Assembly (NCBI GenBank): GCA_946800325.1
Contig: OX326960.1
Coordinates: 35,369,629-35,433,628 of the forward strand
Reading direction: 5' to 3'
DNA length: 64,000 nucleotides
Source: Luzula sylvatica
Taxonomy: Eukaryota; Streptophyta; Magnoliopsida; Poales; Juncaceae
Part shown: piece after piece, positions 38,651 to 50,690 of the stretch
Layout: the number at the start of each line of letters is the position of its first letter
Numbering within the stretch: the first letter of the stretch is position 1
The notes under the pieces: generated by a model
Told to the model about the DNA's origin: nothing
Databases searched by the model: none
The model's input: the letters and a program-made list of their open reading frames with translations, nothing else
Position numbers and translations under genes: made by a program

Positions 38651-41600
38651 GATCATTTGTATCGTATCTTTTAGTACATAACTTTTCACCAAATTTCACA
38701 AACACTAAGGAAGTTTGTTTTTCGATTCAAAACAAGATTTTAACGCTTTGAGGAGTTCAAATAACGTGTTTTTAGATCATTTGTATCGTATCTTTTACTA
38801 CATAACTTTTCACCAAATTTGACAAACACTAAGAAAGTTTGTTTTTCGATTTCAAAACAAGATTTTAACGCTTTGAGGAGTTCAAATAACGTGTTTTCAG
38901 GTCATTTGTATCGTATCTTTTAGTACATAACTTTTCACCAAATTTCAGAAACACTAAGGAAGTTTGTTTTTCGATTCAAAACAAGATTTTAACGCTTTGA
39001 GGAGTTCCAATAACGTGTTTTTAGATCATTTGTATCGTATCTTTTAGTACATAACTTTTCACCAAATTTCACAAACACTAGGAAAGTTTGTTTTTCGTTT
39101 CAAAACAAGATTTTAACGCTTTGAGGAGTTCAAATAACGTGTTTTTAGATCATTTGTATCGTATCTTTTACTACATAACTTTTCACCAAATTTGACAAAC
39201 ACTAAGAAAGTTTGTTTTTCGATTTCAAAACAATATTTTAACGCTTTGAGGAGTTCAAATAACGTGTTTTCAGGTCATTTGTATCGTATCTTTTAGTTCA
39301 TAACTTTTCACCAAATTTCACAAACACTAAGGAAGTTTGTTTTTCGATTCAAAACAAGATTTTAACGCTTTGAGGAGTTCAAATGACGTGTTTTTAGATC
39401 ATTTGTATCGTATCTTTTAGTACATAACTTTTCACCAAATTTCACAAACACTAGGAAAGTTTGTTTTTCGTTTCAAAACAAGATTTTAACGCTTTGAGGA
39501 GTTCAAATAACGTGTTTTTAGATCATTTGTATCGTATCTTTTAGTACATAACTTTTCACCAAATTTCAGAAACACTAAGGAAGTTTGTTTTTCGATTCAA
39601 AACAAGATTTTAACGCTTTGAGCAGTTCAAATAACGTGTTTTCAGATTATTTGTATCGTATCTTTTACTACATAACTTTTCACCAAATTTCAGAAACACT
39701 AAGGAAGTTTGTTTTTCTATTCAAAACAAGATTTTAACGCTTTGAGGAGTTCAAATAACGTGTTTTTAGATCATTTGCATCGTATCTTTTAGTACATAAC
39801 TTTTCACCAAATTTCACAAACACTAAGGAAATTTGTTTTTCGATTCAAAACAAGATTTTAACGCTTTGAGGAGTTCAAATAACGTGTTTTTAGTTCATTT
39901 GTATCGTATGTTTTACTACATAACTTTTCACCAAATTTCACAAACACTAAGGAAGTTTGTTTTTCGAGTCAAAACAAGATTTTAACGCTTTGAGGAGTTC
40001 AAATAACGTGTTTTTAGATCATTTGTATCGTATCTTTTAGTACATAATGTTTCACCAAATTTCACAAACACTAAGGAAGTTTGTTTTTCGATTCAAAAAA
40101 AAATTTTAACGCTTTGAGGAGTTCAAATAACGTGTTTTTAGTTCATTTGTATCGTATGTTTTACTACATAACTTTTCACCGAATTTCACAAACACTAAGG
40201 AAGTTTGTTTTTCGAGTCAAAACAAGATTTTAACGCTTTGAGGAGTTCAAATAACGTGTTTTTAGATCATTTGTATCGTATCTTTTAGTACATAACTTTT
40301 CAGCAAATTTCACAAACACTAAGGAAGTTTGTTTTTCGATTCAAAACGAAATTTTAATGCTTTGAGGAGTTCAAATAACGTGTTTTTAGATCATTTGTAT
40401 CGTATCTTTTACTACATAACTTTTCACCAAATTTCAGAAACACTAAGGAAGTTTGTTTTTCGATTCAAAACAAGATTTTGACTTTTTGAGGAGTTCAAAT
40501 AACGTGTTTTTAGATCATTTGTATCGTATCTTTTAGTACATAACTTTTCAGCAAATTTCACAAACACTAAGGAAGTTTGTTTTTCGATTCAAAACGAAAT
40601 TTTAACGCTTTGAGGAGTTCAAATAACGTGTTTTTAGATCATTTGTATCGTATCTTTTACTACATAACTTTTCACCAAATTTCAGAAACACTAAGGAAGT
40701 TTGTTTTTCGATTCAAAACAAGATTTTATCGCTTTGAGGAGTTCAAATAACGTGTTTTTAGATCATTTGTATCGTATCTTTTAGTACATAACTTTTCACC
40801 AAATTTCACAAACACTAAGGAAGTTTGTTTTTCGATTTCAAAACAATATTTTAACGCTTTGAGGAGTTCAAATAACGTGTTTTTAGTTCATTTGTATCGT
40901 ATCTTTTAGTACATAACTTTTCACCAAATTTCACAAACACTAAGGAAGTTTGTTTTTCGATTTCAAAACAATATTTTAACGCTTTGAGGAGTTCAAATAA
41001 CGTGTTTTTAGATCATTTGTATCGTATCTTTTAGTACATAACGTTTCACCAAATTTCACAAACACTAAGGAAGTTTGTTTTTCGATTCAAAAAAAAATTT
41101 TAACGCTTTGAGGAGTTCAAATAACGTGTTTTTAGTTCATTTGTATCGTATGTTTTACTACATAACTTTTCACCGAATTTCACAAACACTAAGGAAGTTT
41201 GTTTTTCGAGTCAAAACAAGATTTTAACGCTTTGAGGAGTTCAAATAACGTGTTTTTAGATCATTTGTATCGTATCTTTTAGTACATAACTTTTCAGCAA
41301 ATTTCACAAACACTAAGGAAGTTTGTTTTTCGATTCAAAACGAAATTTTAACGCTTTGAGGAGTTCAAATAACGTGTTTTTAGATCATTTGTATCGTATC
41401 TTTTACTACATAACTTTTCACCAAATTTCAGAAACACTAAGGAAGTTTGTTTTTCGATTCAAAACAAGATTTTAACGCTTTGAGGAGTTCAAATAACGTG
41501 TTTTTAGATCATTTGTATCGTATCTTTTAGTACATAACTTTTCACCAAATTTCACAAACACTAAGGAAGTTTGTTTTTCGATTTCAAAACAATATTTTAA

Positions 41601-42020
41601 CGCTTTGAGGAGTTCAAATAACGTGTTTTTAGTTCATTTGTATCGTATCTTTTAGTACATAACTTTTCACCAAATTTCACAAACACTAAGGAAGTTTGTT
41701 TTTCGAGTCAAAACAAGATTTTAACGCTTTGAGGAGTTCAAATAACGTGTTTTTAGATCATTTGTATCGTATCTTTTAGTACATAACTTTTCACCAAATT
41801 TCACAAACACTAAGGAAGTTTGTTTTTCGATTCAAAACAAGATTTTAACGCTTTGAGGAGTTCAAATAACGTGTTTTTAGTTCATTTGTATCGTATGTTT
41901 TACTACATAACTTTTCACCAAATTTCACAAACACTAAGGAAGTTTGTTTTTCGAGTCAAAACAAGATTTTAACGCTTTGAGGAGTTCAAATAACGTGTTT
42001 TTAGATCATTTGTATCGTAT
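33780..42020 (+). repeat. Segments paired at 6087 bp
   Basis: About 33780-35930 matches about 39860-42020 at 6086-6087 bp (49 monomers plus 11). Shared markers include ttttatcgctttg (atcgc at 34641 and 40728), the poly-A/T monomers (about 34007 and 40096; 35003 and 41090) and the gattttgac monomer. The first copy alone has a 4-base insertion at 35701-35704. The second alone has taatgtttcacc (about 40046) and gactttttgagg (about 40480). Separately, gagcag at 36023 and 39623 is spaced exactly 3600 bp. Confidence 0.7.
35701..35704 (+). repeat. 4-base insertion in one monomer
   Basis: cataac is followed by tagt before ttttcacc, giving a 128-bp monomer. I saw no other monomer with this insertion, including the 6087-bp partner near 41.79 kb. 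Confidence 0.8.
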
Positions 42021-43800
42021 CTTTTAGTACATAACTTTTCACCAAATTTCACAAACACTAAGGAAGTTTGTTTTTCGATTCAAAACAAGATTTTAACGCT
42101 TTGAGGAGTTCAAATAACGTGTTTTTAGGTCATTTGTATCGTATCTTTTACTACATAACTTTTCACCAAATTTGACAAACACTAAGAAAGTTTGTTTTTC
42201 GATTTCAAAACAAGATTTTAACGCTTTGAGGAGTTCAAATAACGTGTTTTCAGGTCATTTGTATCGTATCTTTTAGTACATAACTTTTCACCAAATTTCA
42301 GAAACACTAAGGAAGTTTGTTTTTCGATTCAAAACAAGATTTTAACGCTTTGAGGAGTTCCAATAACGTGTTTTTAGATCATTTGTATCGTATCTTTTAG
42401 TACATAACTTTTCACCAAATTTCACAAACACTAGGAAAGTTTGTTTTTCGTTTCAAAACAAGATTTTAACGCTTTGAGGAGTTCAAATAACGTGTTTTTA
42501 GATCATTTGTATCGTATCTTTTAGTACATAACGTTTCACCAAATTTGACAAACACTAAGAAAGTTTGTTTTTCGATTTCAAAACAATATTTTAACGCTTT
42601 GAGGAGTTCAAATAACGTGTTTTCAGGTCATTTGTATCGTATCTTTTAGTACATAACTTTTCACCAAATTTCACAAACACTAAGGAAGTTTGTTTTTCGA
42701 TTCAAAACAAGATTTTAATGCTTTGAGGAGTTCAAATGACGTGTTTTTAGATCATTTGTATCGTATCTTTTAGTACATAACTTTTCACCAAATTTCACAA
42801 ACACTAGGAAAGTTTGTTTTTCGTTTCAAAACAAGATTTTAACGCTTTGAGGAGTTCAAATAACGTGTTTTTAGATCATTTGTATCGTATCTTTTAGTAC
42901 ATAACTTTTCACCAAATTTCAGAAACACTAAGGAAGTTTGTTTTTCGATTCAAAACAAGATTTTAACGCTTTGAGGAGTTCAAATAACGTGTTTTCAGAT
43001 TATTTGTATCGTATCTTTTACTACATAACTTTTCACCAAATTTCAGAAACACTAAGGAAGTTTGTTTTTCTATTCAAAACAAGATTTGAACGCTTTGAGG
43101 AGTTCAAATAACGTGTTTTTAGATCATTTGCATCGTATCTTTTAGTACATAACTTTTCACCAAATTTCACAAACACTAAGGAAATTTGTTTTTCGATTCA
43201 AAACAAGATTTTAACGCTTTGAGGAGTTCAAATAACGTGTTTTTAGTTCATTTGTATCGTATGTTTTACTACATAACTTTTCACCAAATTTCACAAACAC
43301 TAAGGAAGTTTGTTTTTCGAGTCAAAACAAGATTTTAACGCTTTGAGGAGTTCAAATAATGTGTTTTTAGATCATTTGTATCGTATCTTTTAGTACATAA
43401 CGTTTCACCAAATTTCACAAACACTAAGGAAGTTTGTTTTTCGATTCAAAAAAAAATTTTAACGCTTTGAGGAGTTCAAATAACGTGTTTTTAGTTCATT
43501 TGTATCGTATGTTTTACTACATAACTTTTCACCGAATTTCACAAACACTAAGGAAGTTTGTTTTTCGAGTCAAAACAAGATTTTAACGCTTTGAGGAGTT
43601 CAAATAACGTGTTTTTAGATCATTTGTATCGTATCTTTTAGTACATAACTTTTCAGCAAATTTCACAAACACTAAGGAAGTTTGTTTTTCGATTCAAAAC
43701 GAAATTTTAATGCTTTGAGGAGTTCAAATAACGTGTTTTTAGATCATTTGTATCGTATCTTTTACTACATAACTTTTCACCAAATTTCAGAAACACTAAG
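38680..43800 (+). repeat. 27-monomer HOR (3353 bp), about 1.5 copies
   Basis: gttccaataac (39006 and 42359) and aaatgacg (39384 and 42737) are both spaced 3353 bp, which is 27 monomers plus 5 bp; the poly-A/T monomers (about 40096 and 43447) agree to within a few bases. The same 3353-bp offset relates the start of the window to 3354. The unit resembles the 14.46-15.2 kb region marker for marker (offset 24338 bp for both tccaa and aaatgacg). Register ends near 43800, where gattttgac faces the new ccagatttt...gctatg monomer. Confidence 0.7.
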
Positions 43801-44399
43801 GAAGTTTGTTTTTCGATTCAAAACCAGATTTTAACGCTATGAGGAGTTCAAATAACGTGTTTTTAGATCATTTGTATCGTATCTTTTAGTACATAACTTT
43901 TCACCAAATTTCACAAACACTAAGGAAGTTTGTTTTTCGATTTCAAAACAATATTTTAATGCTTTGAGGAGTTCAAATAACGTGTTTTTAGTTCATTTGT
44001 ATCGTATCTTTTAGTACATAACTTTTCACCAAATTTCACAAACACTAAGGAAGTTTGTTTTTCGAGTCAAAACAAGATTTTAACGCTTTGAGGAGTTCAA
44101 ATAACGTGTTTTTAGATCATTTGTATCGTATCTTTTAGTACATAACTTTTCACCAAATTTCACAAACACTAAGGAAGTTTGTTTTTCGATTCAAAACAAG
44201 ATTTTAACGCTTTGAGGAGTTCAAATAACGTGTTTTTAGATCATTTGTATCGTATCTTTTAGTACATAACTTTTCAGCAAATTTCACAAACACTAAGGAA
44301 GTTTGTTTTTCGATTCAAAACGAAATTTTAATGCTTTGAGGAGTTCAAATAACGTGTTTTTAGATCATTTGTATCGTATCTTTTACTACATAACTTTTC

Positions 44400-45500
44400 A
44401 CCAAATTTGACAAACACTAAGAAAGTTTGTTTTTCGATTTCAAAACAAGATTTTAACGATTTGAGGAGTTCAAATAACGTGTTTTCAGGTCATTTGTATC
44501 GTATCTTTTAGTACATAACTTTTCACCAAATTTCAGAAACACTAAGGAAGTTTGTTTTTCGATTCAAAACAAGATTTTAACGTTTTGAGGAGTTCAAATA
44601 ACGTGTTTTTAGATCATTTGTATCGTATCTTTTAGTACATAACTTTTCACCAAATTTCACAAACACTAGGAAAGTTTGTTTTTCTATTCAAAACAAGATT
44701 TTAACGCTTTGAGGAGTTCAAATAACGTGTTTTTAGATCATTTGTATCGTATGTTTTAGTACATAACTTTTCACCAAATTTCAGAAACACTAAGGAAGTT
44801 CGTTTTTCGATTCAAAACAAGATTTTAACGCTTTGAGGAGTTCAAATAACGTGTTTTTAGATCATTTGTATCGTATGTTTTAGTACATAACTTTTCACCA
44901 AATTTCAGAAACACTAAGGAAATTTGTTTTTCTATTCAAAACAAGATTTTAACGATTTGAGGAGTTCAAATAACGTGTTTTCAGGTCATTTGTATCGTAT
45001 CTTTTAGTACATAACTTTTCACCAAATTTCAGAAACACTAAGGAAGTTTGTTTTTCGATTCAAAACAAGATTTTAACGCTTTGAGGAGTTCAAATAACGT
45101 GTTTTTAGATCATTTGTATCGTATGTTTTAGTACATAACTTTTCACCAAATTTCAGAAACACTAAGGAAGTTTGTTTTTCTATTCAAAACAAGATTTTAA
45201 CGCTTTGAGGATTTCAAATAACGTGTTTTGAGATCATTTGTATCGTATCTTTTACTACATAACTTTTCACCAAATTTCACAAACACTAAGAAAGTTTGTT
45301 TTTCGATTCAAAACAAGATTTTAACGCTTTGAGGAGTTCAAATAACGTGTTTTCAGATTATTTGTATCGTATCTTTTACTACATAACTTTTCACCAAATT
45401 TCAGAAACACTAAGGAAGTTTGTTTTTCTATTCAAAACAAGATTTTAACGCTTTGAGGAGTTCAAATAACGTGTTTTTAGATCATTTGTATCGTATCTTT
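44400..45500 (+). repeat. Irregular satellite stretch
   Basis: Still the same satellite, but with monomer orders and variants not repeated elsewhere in the window. Examples are tatgttttagtac (about 44751, 44876 and 45123; G combined with gta), gttcgttttt (about 44800), aggatttcaaa (about 45209), gttttgagatc (about 45227) and acgttttgagg (about 44581). It lies between the 27-monomer domain and the mixed domain further on. No non-satellite sequence is present. Confidence 0.7.
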
Positions 45501-46199
45501 TACTACATAACTTTTCACCAAATTTCACAAACACTAGGAAAGTTTGTTTTTCGTTTCAAAACAAGATTTTAACGCTTTGAGGAGTTCAAATAACGTGTTT
45601 TTAGATCATTTGTATCGTATCTTTTAGTACATAACTTTTCACCAAATTTCACAAACACTAAGGAAGTTTGTTTTTCGATTCAAAACAAGATTTTAACGCT
45701 TTGAGGAGTTCAAATAACGTGTTTTTAGTTCATTTGTATCGTATGTTTTACTACATAACTTTTCACCAAATTTCACAAACACTAAGGAAGTTTGTTTTTC
45801 GATTCAAAACAAGATTTTAACGCTTTGAGGAGTTCAAATAACGTGTTTTTAGTGCATTTGTATCGTATGTTTTACTACATAACTTTTCACCAAATTTCAC
45901 AAACACTAAGGAAGTTTGTTTTTCGAGTCAAAACAAGATTTTAACGCTTTTAGGAGTTCAAATAACGTGTTTTTAGATCATTTGTATCGTATCTCTTAGT
46001 ACATAACGTTTCACCAAATTTCACAAACACTAAGGAAGTTTGTTTTTCGATTCAAAACAAGATTTTAACGCTTTGAGGAGTTCAAATAACGTGTTTTTAG
46101 TTCATTTGTATCGTATGTTTTACTCCATAACTTTTCACCAAATTTCACAAACACTAAGGAAGTTTGTTTTTCGAGTCAAAACAAGATTTTAACGCTTTG

Positions 46200-47200
46200 A
46201 GGAGTTCAAATAACGTGTTTTTAGATCATTTGTATCGTATCTTTTACTACATAACTTTTCACCAAATTTGACAAACACTAAGAAAGTTTGTTTTTCGATT
46301 TCAAAACAAGATTTTAACGCTTTGAGGAGTTCAAATAACGTGTTTTCAGGTCATTTGTATCGTATCTTTTAGTACATAACTTTTCACCAAATTTCAGAAA
46401 CACTAAGGAAGTTTCTTTTTTGATTCAAAACAAGATTTTAACGCTTTGAGGAGTTCAAATAACGTGTTTTTAGATCATTTGTATCGTATCTTTTAGTACA
46501 TAACTTTTCACCAAATTTCACAAACACTAGGAAAGTTTGTTTTTCGTTTCAAAACAAGATTTTAACGCTTTGAGGAGTTCAAATAACGTGTTTTTAGATC
46601 ATTTGTATCGTATCTTTTAGTACATAACTTTTCACCAAATTTCAGAAACACTAAGGAAGTTTGTTTTTCTATTCAAAACAAGATTTTAACGCTTTGAGGA
46701 GTTCAAATAACGTGTTTTCAGATTATTTGTATCGTATATTTTACTACATAACTTTTCACCAAATTTCAGAAACACTAAGGAAGTTTGTTTTTCTATTCAA
46801 AACAAGATTTTAACGCTTTGAGGAGTTCAAATAACGTGTTTTTAGATCATTTGTATCGTATCTTTTAGTACATAACTTTTCACCAAATTTCACAAACACT
46901 AAGGAAATTTGTTTTTCGATTCAAAACAAGATTTTAACGCTTTGAGGAGTTCAAATAACGTGTTTTTAGTTCATTTGTATCGTATGTTTTACTACATAAC
47001 TTTTCACCAAATTTCACAAACACTAAGGAAGTTTGTTTTTCGAGTCAAAACAAGATTTTAACGCTTTGAGGAGTTCAAATAACGTGTTTTTAGATCATTT
47101 GTATCGTATCTTTTAGTACATAACGTTTCACCAAATTTCACAAACACTAAGGAAGTTTGTTTTTCGAGTCAAAACAAGATTTTAACGCTTTGAGGAGTTC
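46200..47200 (+). repeat. Segment recurring at about 49.7-50.7 and 61.4-62.5 kb
   Basis: The order tttgac, caggtc, tttttgattc, ctaggaaag, tttcag/ctattc, cagattattt with tatattttac, and ggaaatttg occurs here and near 61.45-62.5 kb. The offset is about 15212 bp including the 200 Ns: tatattttac at 46735 and 61947, ttgattc at 46422 and 61635. A version lacking one monomer lies at 49.73-50.69 kb. This copy alone reads gtttctttttt near 46411. Confidence 0.65.
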
Positions 47201-47208
47201 AATTTTTA
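47197..47208 (+). repeat. 8-base deletion in one monomer
   Basis: gttcaa is joined directly to tttttag, with loss of ataacgtg between 47202 and 47203. This gives a 116-bp monomer, the shortest seen in the window. Confidence 0.8.
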
Positions 47209-49699
47209 GATCATTTGTATCGTATCTTTTAGTACATAACTTTTCAGCAAATTTCACAAACACTAAGGAAGTTTGTTTTTCGATTCAAAACGAAATTTGA
47301 ACGCTTTGAGGAGTTCAAATAACGTGTTTTTAGATCATTTGTATCGTATCTTTTACTACATAACTTTTCACCAAATTTCAGAAACACTAAGGAAGTTTGT
47401 TTTTCGATTCAAAACAAGATTTTAACGCTTTGAGGAGTTCAAATAACGTGTTTTTAGATCATTTGTATCGTATCTTTTAGTACATAAATTTTCAGCAAAT
47501 TTCACAAACACTAAGGAAGTTTGTTTTTCGATTTCAAAACAATATTTTAACGCTTTGAGGAGTTCAAATAACGTGTTTTTAGTTCATTTGTATCGTATCT
47601 TTTAGTACATAACTTTTCACCAAATTTCACAAACACTAAGGAAGTTTGTTTTTCGATTTCAAAACAATATTTTAACGCTTTGAGGAGTTCAAATAACGTG
47701 TTTTTAGATCATTTGTATCGTATCTTTTAGTACATAACGTTTCACCAAATTTCACAAACACTAAGGATGTTTGTTTTTCGATTCAAAAAAAAATTTTAAC
47801 GCTTTGAGGAGTTCAAATAACGTGTTTTTAGTTCATTTGTATCGTATGTTTTACTACATAACTTTTCACCGAATTTCACAAACACTAAGGAAGTTTGTTT
47901 TTCGAGTCAAAACAAGATTTTAACGCTTTGAGGAGTTCAAATAACGTGTTTTTAGATCATTTGTATCGTATCTTTTAGTACATAACTTTTCAGCAAATTT
48001 CACAAACACTAAGGAAGTTTGTTTTTCGATTCAAAACGAAATTTTAATGCTTTGAGGAGTTCAAATAACGTGTTTTTAGATCATTTGTATCGTATCTTTT
48101 ACTACATAACTTTTCACCAAATTTCAGAAACACTAAGGAAGTTTGTTTTTCGATTCAAAACCAGATTTTAACGCTATGAGGAGTTCAAATAACGTGTTTT
48201 TAGATCATTTGTATCGTATCTTTTAGTACATAACTTTTCACCAAATTTCACAAACACTAAGGAAGTTTGTTTTTCGATTTCAAAACAATATTTTAACGCT
48301 TTGAGGAGTTCAAATAACGTGTTTTTAGTTCATTTGTATCGTATCTTTTAGTACATAACTTTTCACCAAATTTCACAAACACTAAGGAAGTTTGTTTTTC
48401 GAGTCAAAACAAGATTTTAACGCTTTGAGGAGTTCAAATAACGTGTTTTTAGATCATTTGTATCGTATCTTTTAGTACATAACTTTTCACCAAATTTCAC
48501 AAACACTAAGGAAGTTTGTTTTTCGATTCAAAACAAGATTTTAACGCTTTGAGGAGTTCAAATAACTTGTTTTTAGTTCATTTGTATCGTATGTTTTACT
48601 ACATAACTTTTCACCAAATTTCACAAACACTAAGGAAGTTTGTTTTTCGAGTCAAAACAAGATTTTAACGCTTTGAGGAGTTCAAATAACGTGTTTTTAG
48701 TTCATTTGTATCGTATCTTTTACTACATAACTTTTCACCAAATTTGACAAACACTAAGAAAGTTTGTTTTTCGATTTCAAAACAAGATTTTAACGATTTG
48801 AGGAGTTCAAATAACGTGTTTTCAGGTCATTTGTATCGTATCTTTTAGTACATAACTTTTCACCAAATTTCAGAAACACTAAGGAAGTTTGTTTTTCGAG
48901 TCAAAACAAGATTTTAACGCTTTGAGGAGTTCAAATAACGTGTTTTTAGATCATTTGTATCGTATCTTTTAGTACATAACTTTTCAGCAAATTTCACAAA
49001 CACTAAGGAAGTTTGTTTTTCGATTCAAAACGAAATTTGAACGCTTTGAGGAGTTCAAATAACGTGTTTTTAGATCATTTGTATCGTATCTTTTACTACA
49101 TAACTTTTCACCAAATTTCAGAAACACTAAGGAAGTTTGTTTTTCGATTCAAAACAAGATTTTAACGCTTTGAGGAGTTCAAATAACGTGTTTTTAGATC
49201 ATTTGTATCGTATCTTTTAGTACATAACGTTTCACCAAATTTCACAAACACTAAGGAAGTTTGTTTTTCGATTCAAAAAAAAATTTTAACGCTTTGAGGA
49301 GTTCAAATAACGTGTTTTTAGTTCATTTGTATCGTATCTTTTAGTACATAAATTTTCACCAAATTTCACAAACACTAAGGAAATTTGTTTTTCGATTCAA
49401 AACAAGATTTTAACGCTTTGAGGAGTTCAAATAACGTGTTTTTAGTTCATTTGTATCGTATGTTTTACTACATAACTTTTCACCAAATTTCACAAACACT
49501 AAGGAAGTTTGTTTTTCGAGTCAAAACAAGATTTTAACGCTTTGAGGAGTTCAAATAACGTGTTTTTAGATCATTTGTATCGTATCTTTTAGTACATAAC
49601 GTTTCACCAAATTTCACAAACACTAAGGAAGTTTGTTTTTCGATTCAAAAAAAAATTTTAACGCTTTGAGGAGTTCAAATAACGTGTTTTTAGTTCATT

Positions 49700-50690
49700 T
49701 GTATCGTATGTTTTACTACATAACTTTTCACCAAATTTGACAAACACTAAGAAAGTTTGTTTTTCGATTTCAAAACAAGATTTTAACGCTTTGAGGAGTT
49801 CAAATAACGTGTTTTCAGGTCATTTGTATCGTATCTTTTAGTACATAACTTTTCACCAAATTTCAGAAACACTAAGGAAGTTTGTTTTTTGATTCAAAAC
49901 AAGATTTTAACGCTTTGAGGAGTTCAAATAACGTGTTTTTAGATCATTTGTATCGTATCTTTTAGTACATAACTTTTCACCAAATTTCACAAACACTAGG
50001 AAAGTTTGTTTTTCTATTCAAAACAAGATTTTAACGCTTTGAGGAGTTCAAATAACGTGTTTTCAGATTATTTGTATCGTATATTTTACTACATAACTTT
50101 TCACCAAATTTCAGAAACACTAAGGAAGTTTGTTTTTCTATTCAAAACAAGATTTTAATGCTTTGAGGAGTTCAAATAACGTGTTTTTAGATCATTTGTA
50201 TCGTATCTTTTAGTACATAACTTTTCACCAAATTTCACAAACACTAAGGAAATTTGTTTTTCGATTCAAAACAAGATTTTAACGCTTTGAGGAGTTCAAA
50301 TAACGTGTTTTTAGTTCATTTGTATCGTATGTTTTACTACATAACTTTTCACCAAATTTCACAAACACTAAGGAAGTTTGTTTTTCGAGTCAAAACAAGA
50401 TTTTAACGCTTTGAGGAGTTCAAATAACGTGTTTTTAGATCATTTGTATCGTATCTTTTAGTACATAACGTTTCACCAAATTTCACAAACACTAAGGAAG
50501 TTTGTTTTTCGAGTCAAAACAAGATTTTAACGCTTTGAGGAGTTCAAATAACGTGTTTTTAGATCATTTGTATCGTATCTTTTAGTACATAACTTTTCAG
50601 CAAATTTCACAAACACTAAGGAAGTTTGTTTTTCGATTCAAAACGAAATTTGAACGCTTTGAGGAGTTCAAATAACGTGTTTTTAGAGCA
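49700..50690 (+). repeat. Shortened paralogue with chimeric monomer
   Basis: Same order as 46.2-47.2 and 61.45-62.5 kb. However, the ctaggaaag half-monomer (49996) passes directly into ctattc (about 50013), whereas the paralogues have cgtttc and then one more monomer. The local offset to the 61 kb copy steps from about 11742 to 11868 bp, a change of one monomer, which confirms a one-monomer loss here or gain there. Confidence 0.65.

Larger units (their letters stand above)
43340..48550 (+). repeat. Seven-monomer segment shared at 4337 bp
   Basis: About 43340-44210 and 47680-48550 match. The first aaaaccagatttt...gctatg monomers (ccag at 43824 and 48161) and the flanking poly-A/T monomers are each 4337 bp apart. 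That is 35 monomers minus 3 bp, and the 8-bp deletion at 47202/47203 explains the shortfall. This is the earliest appearance of the ccagatttt monomer, which becomes the signature of the 50.7-61.4 kb HOR. Confidence 0.65.
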
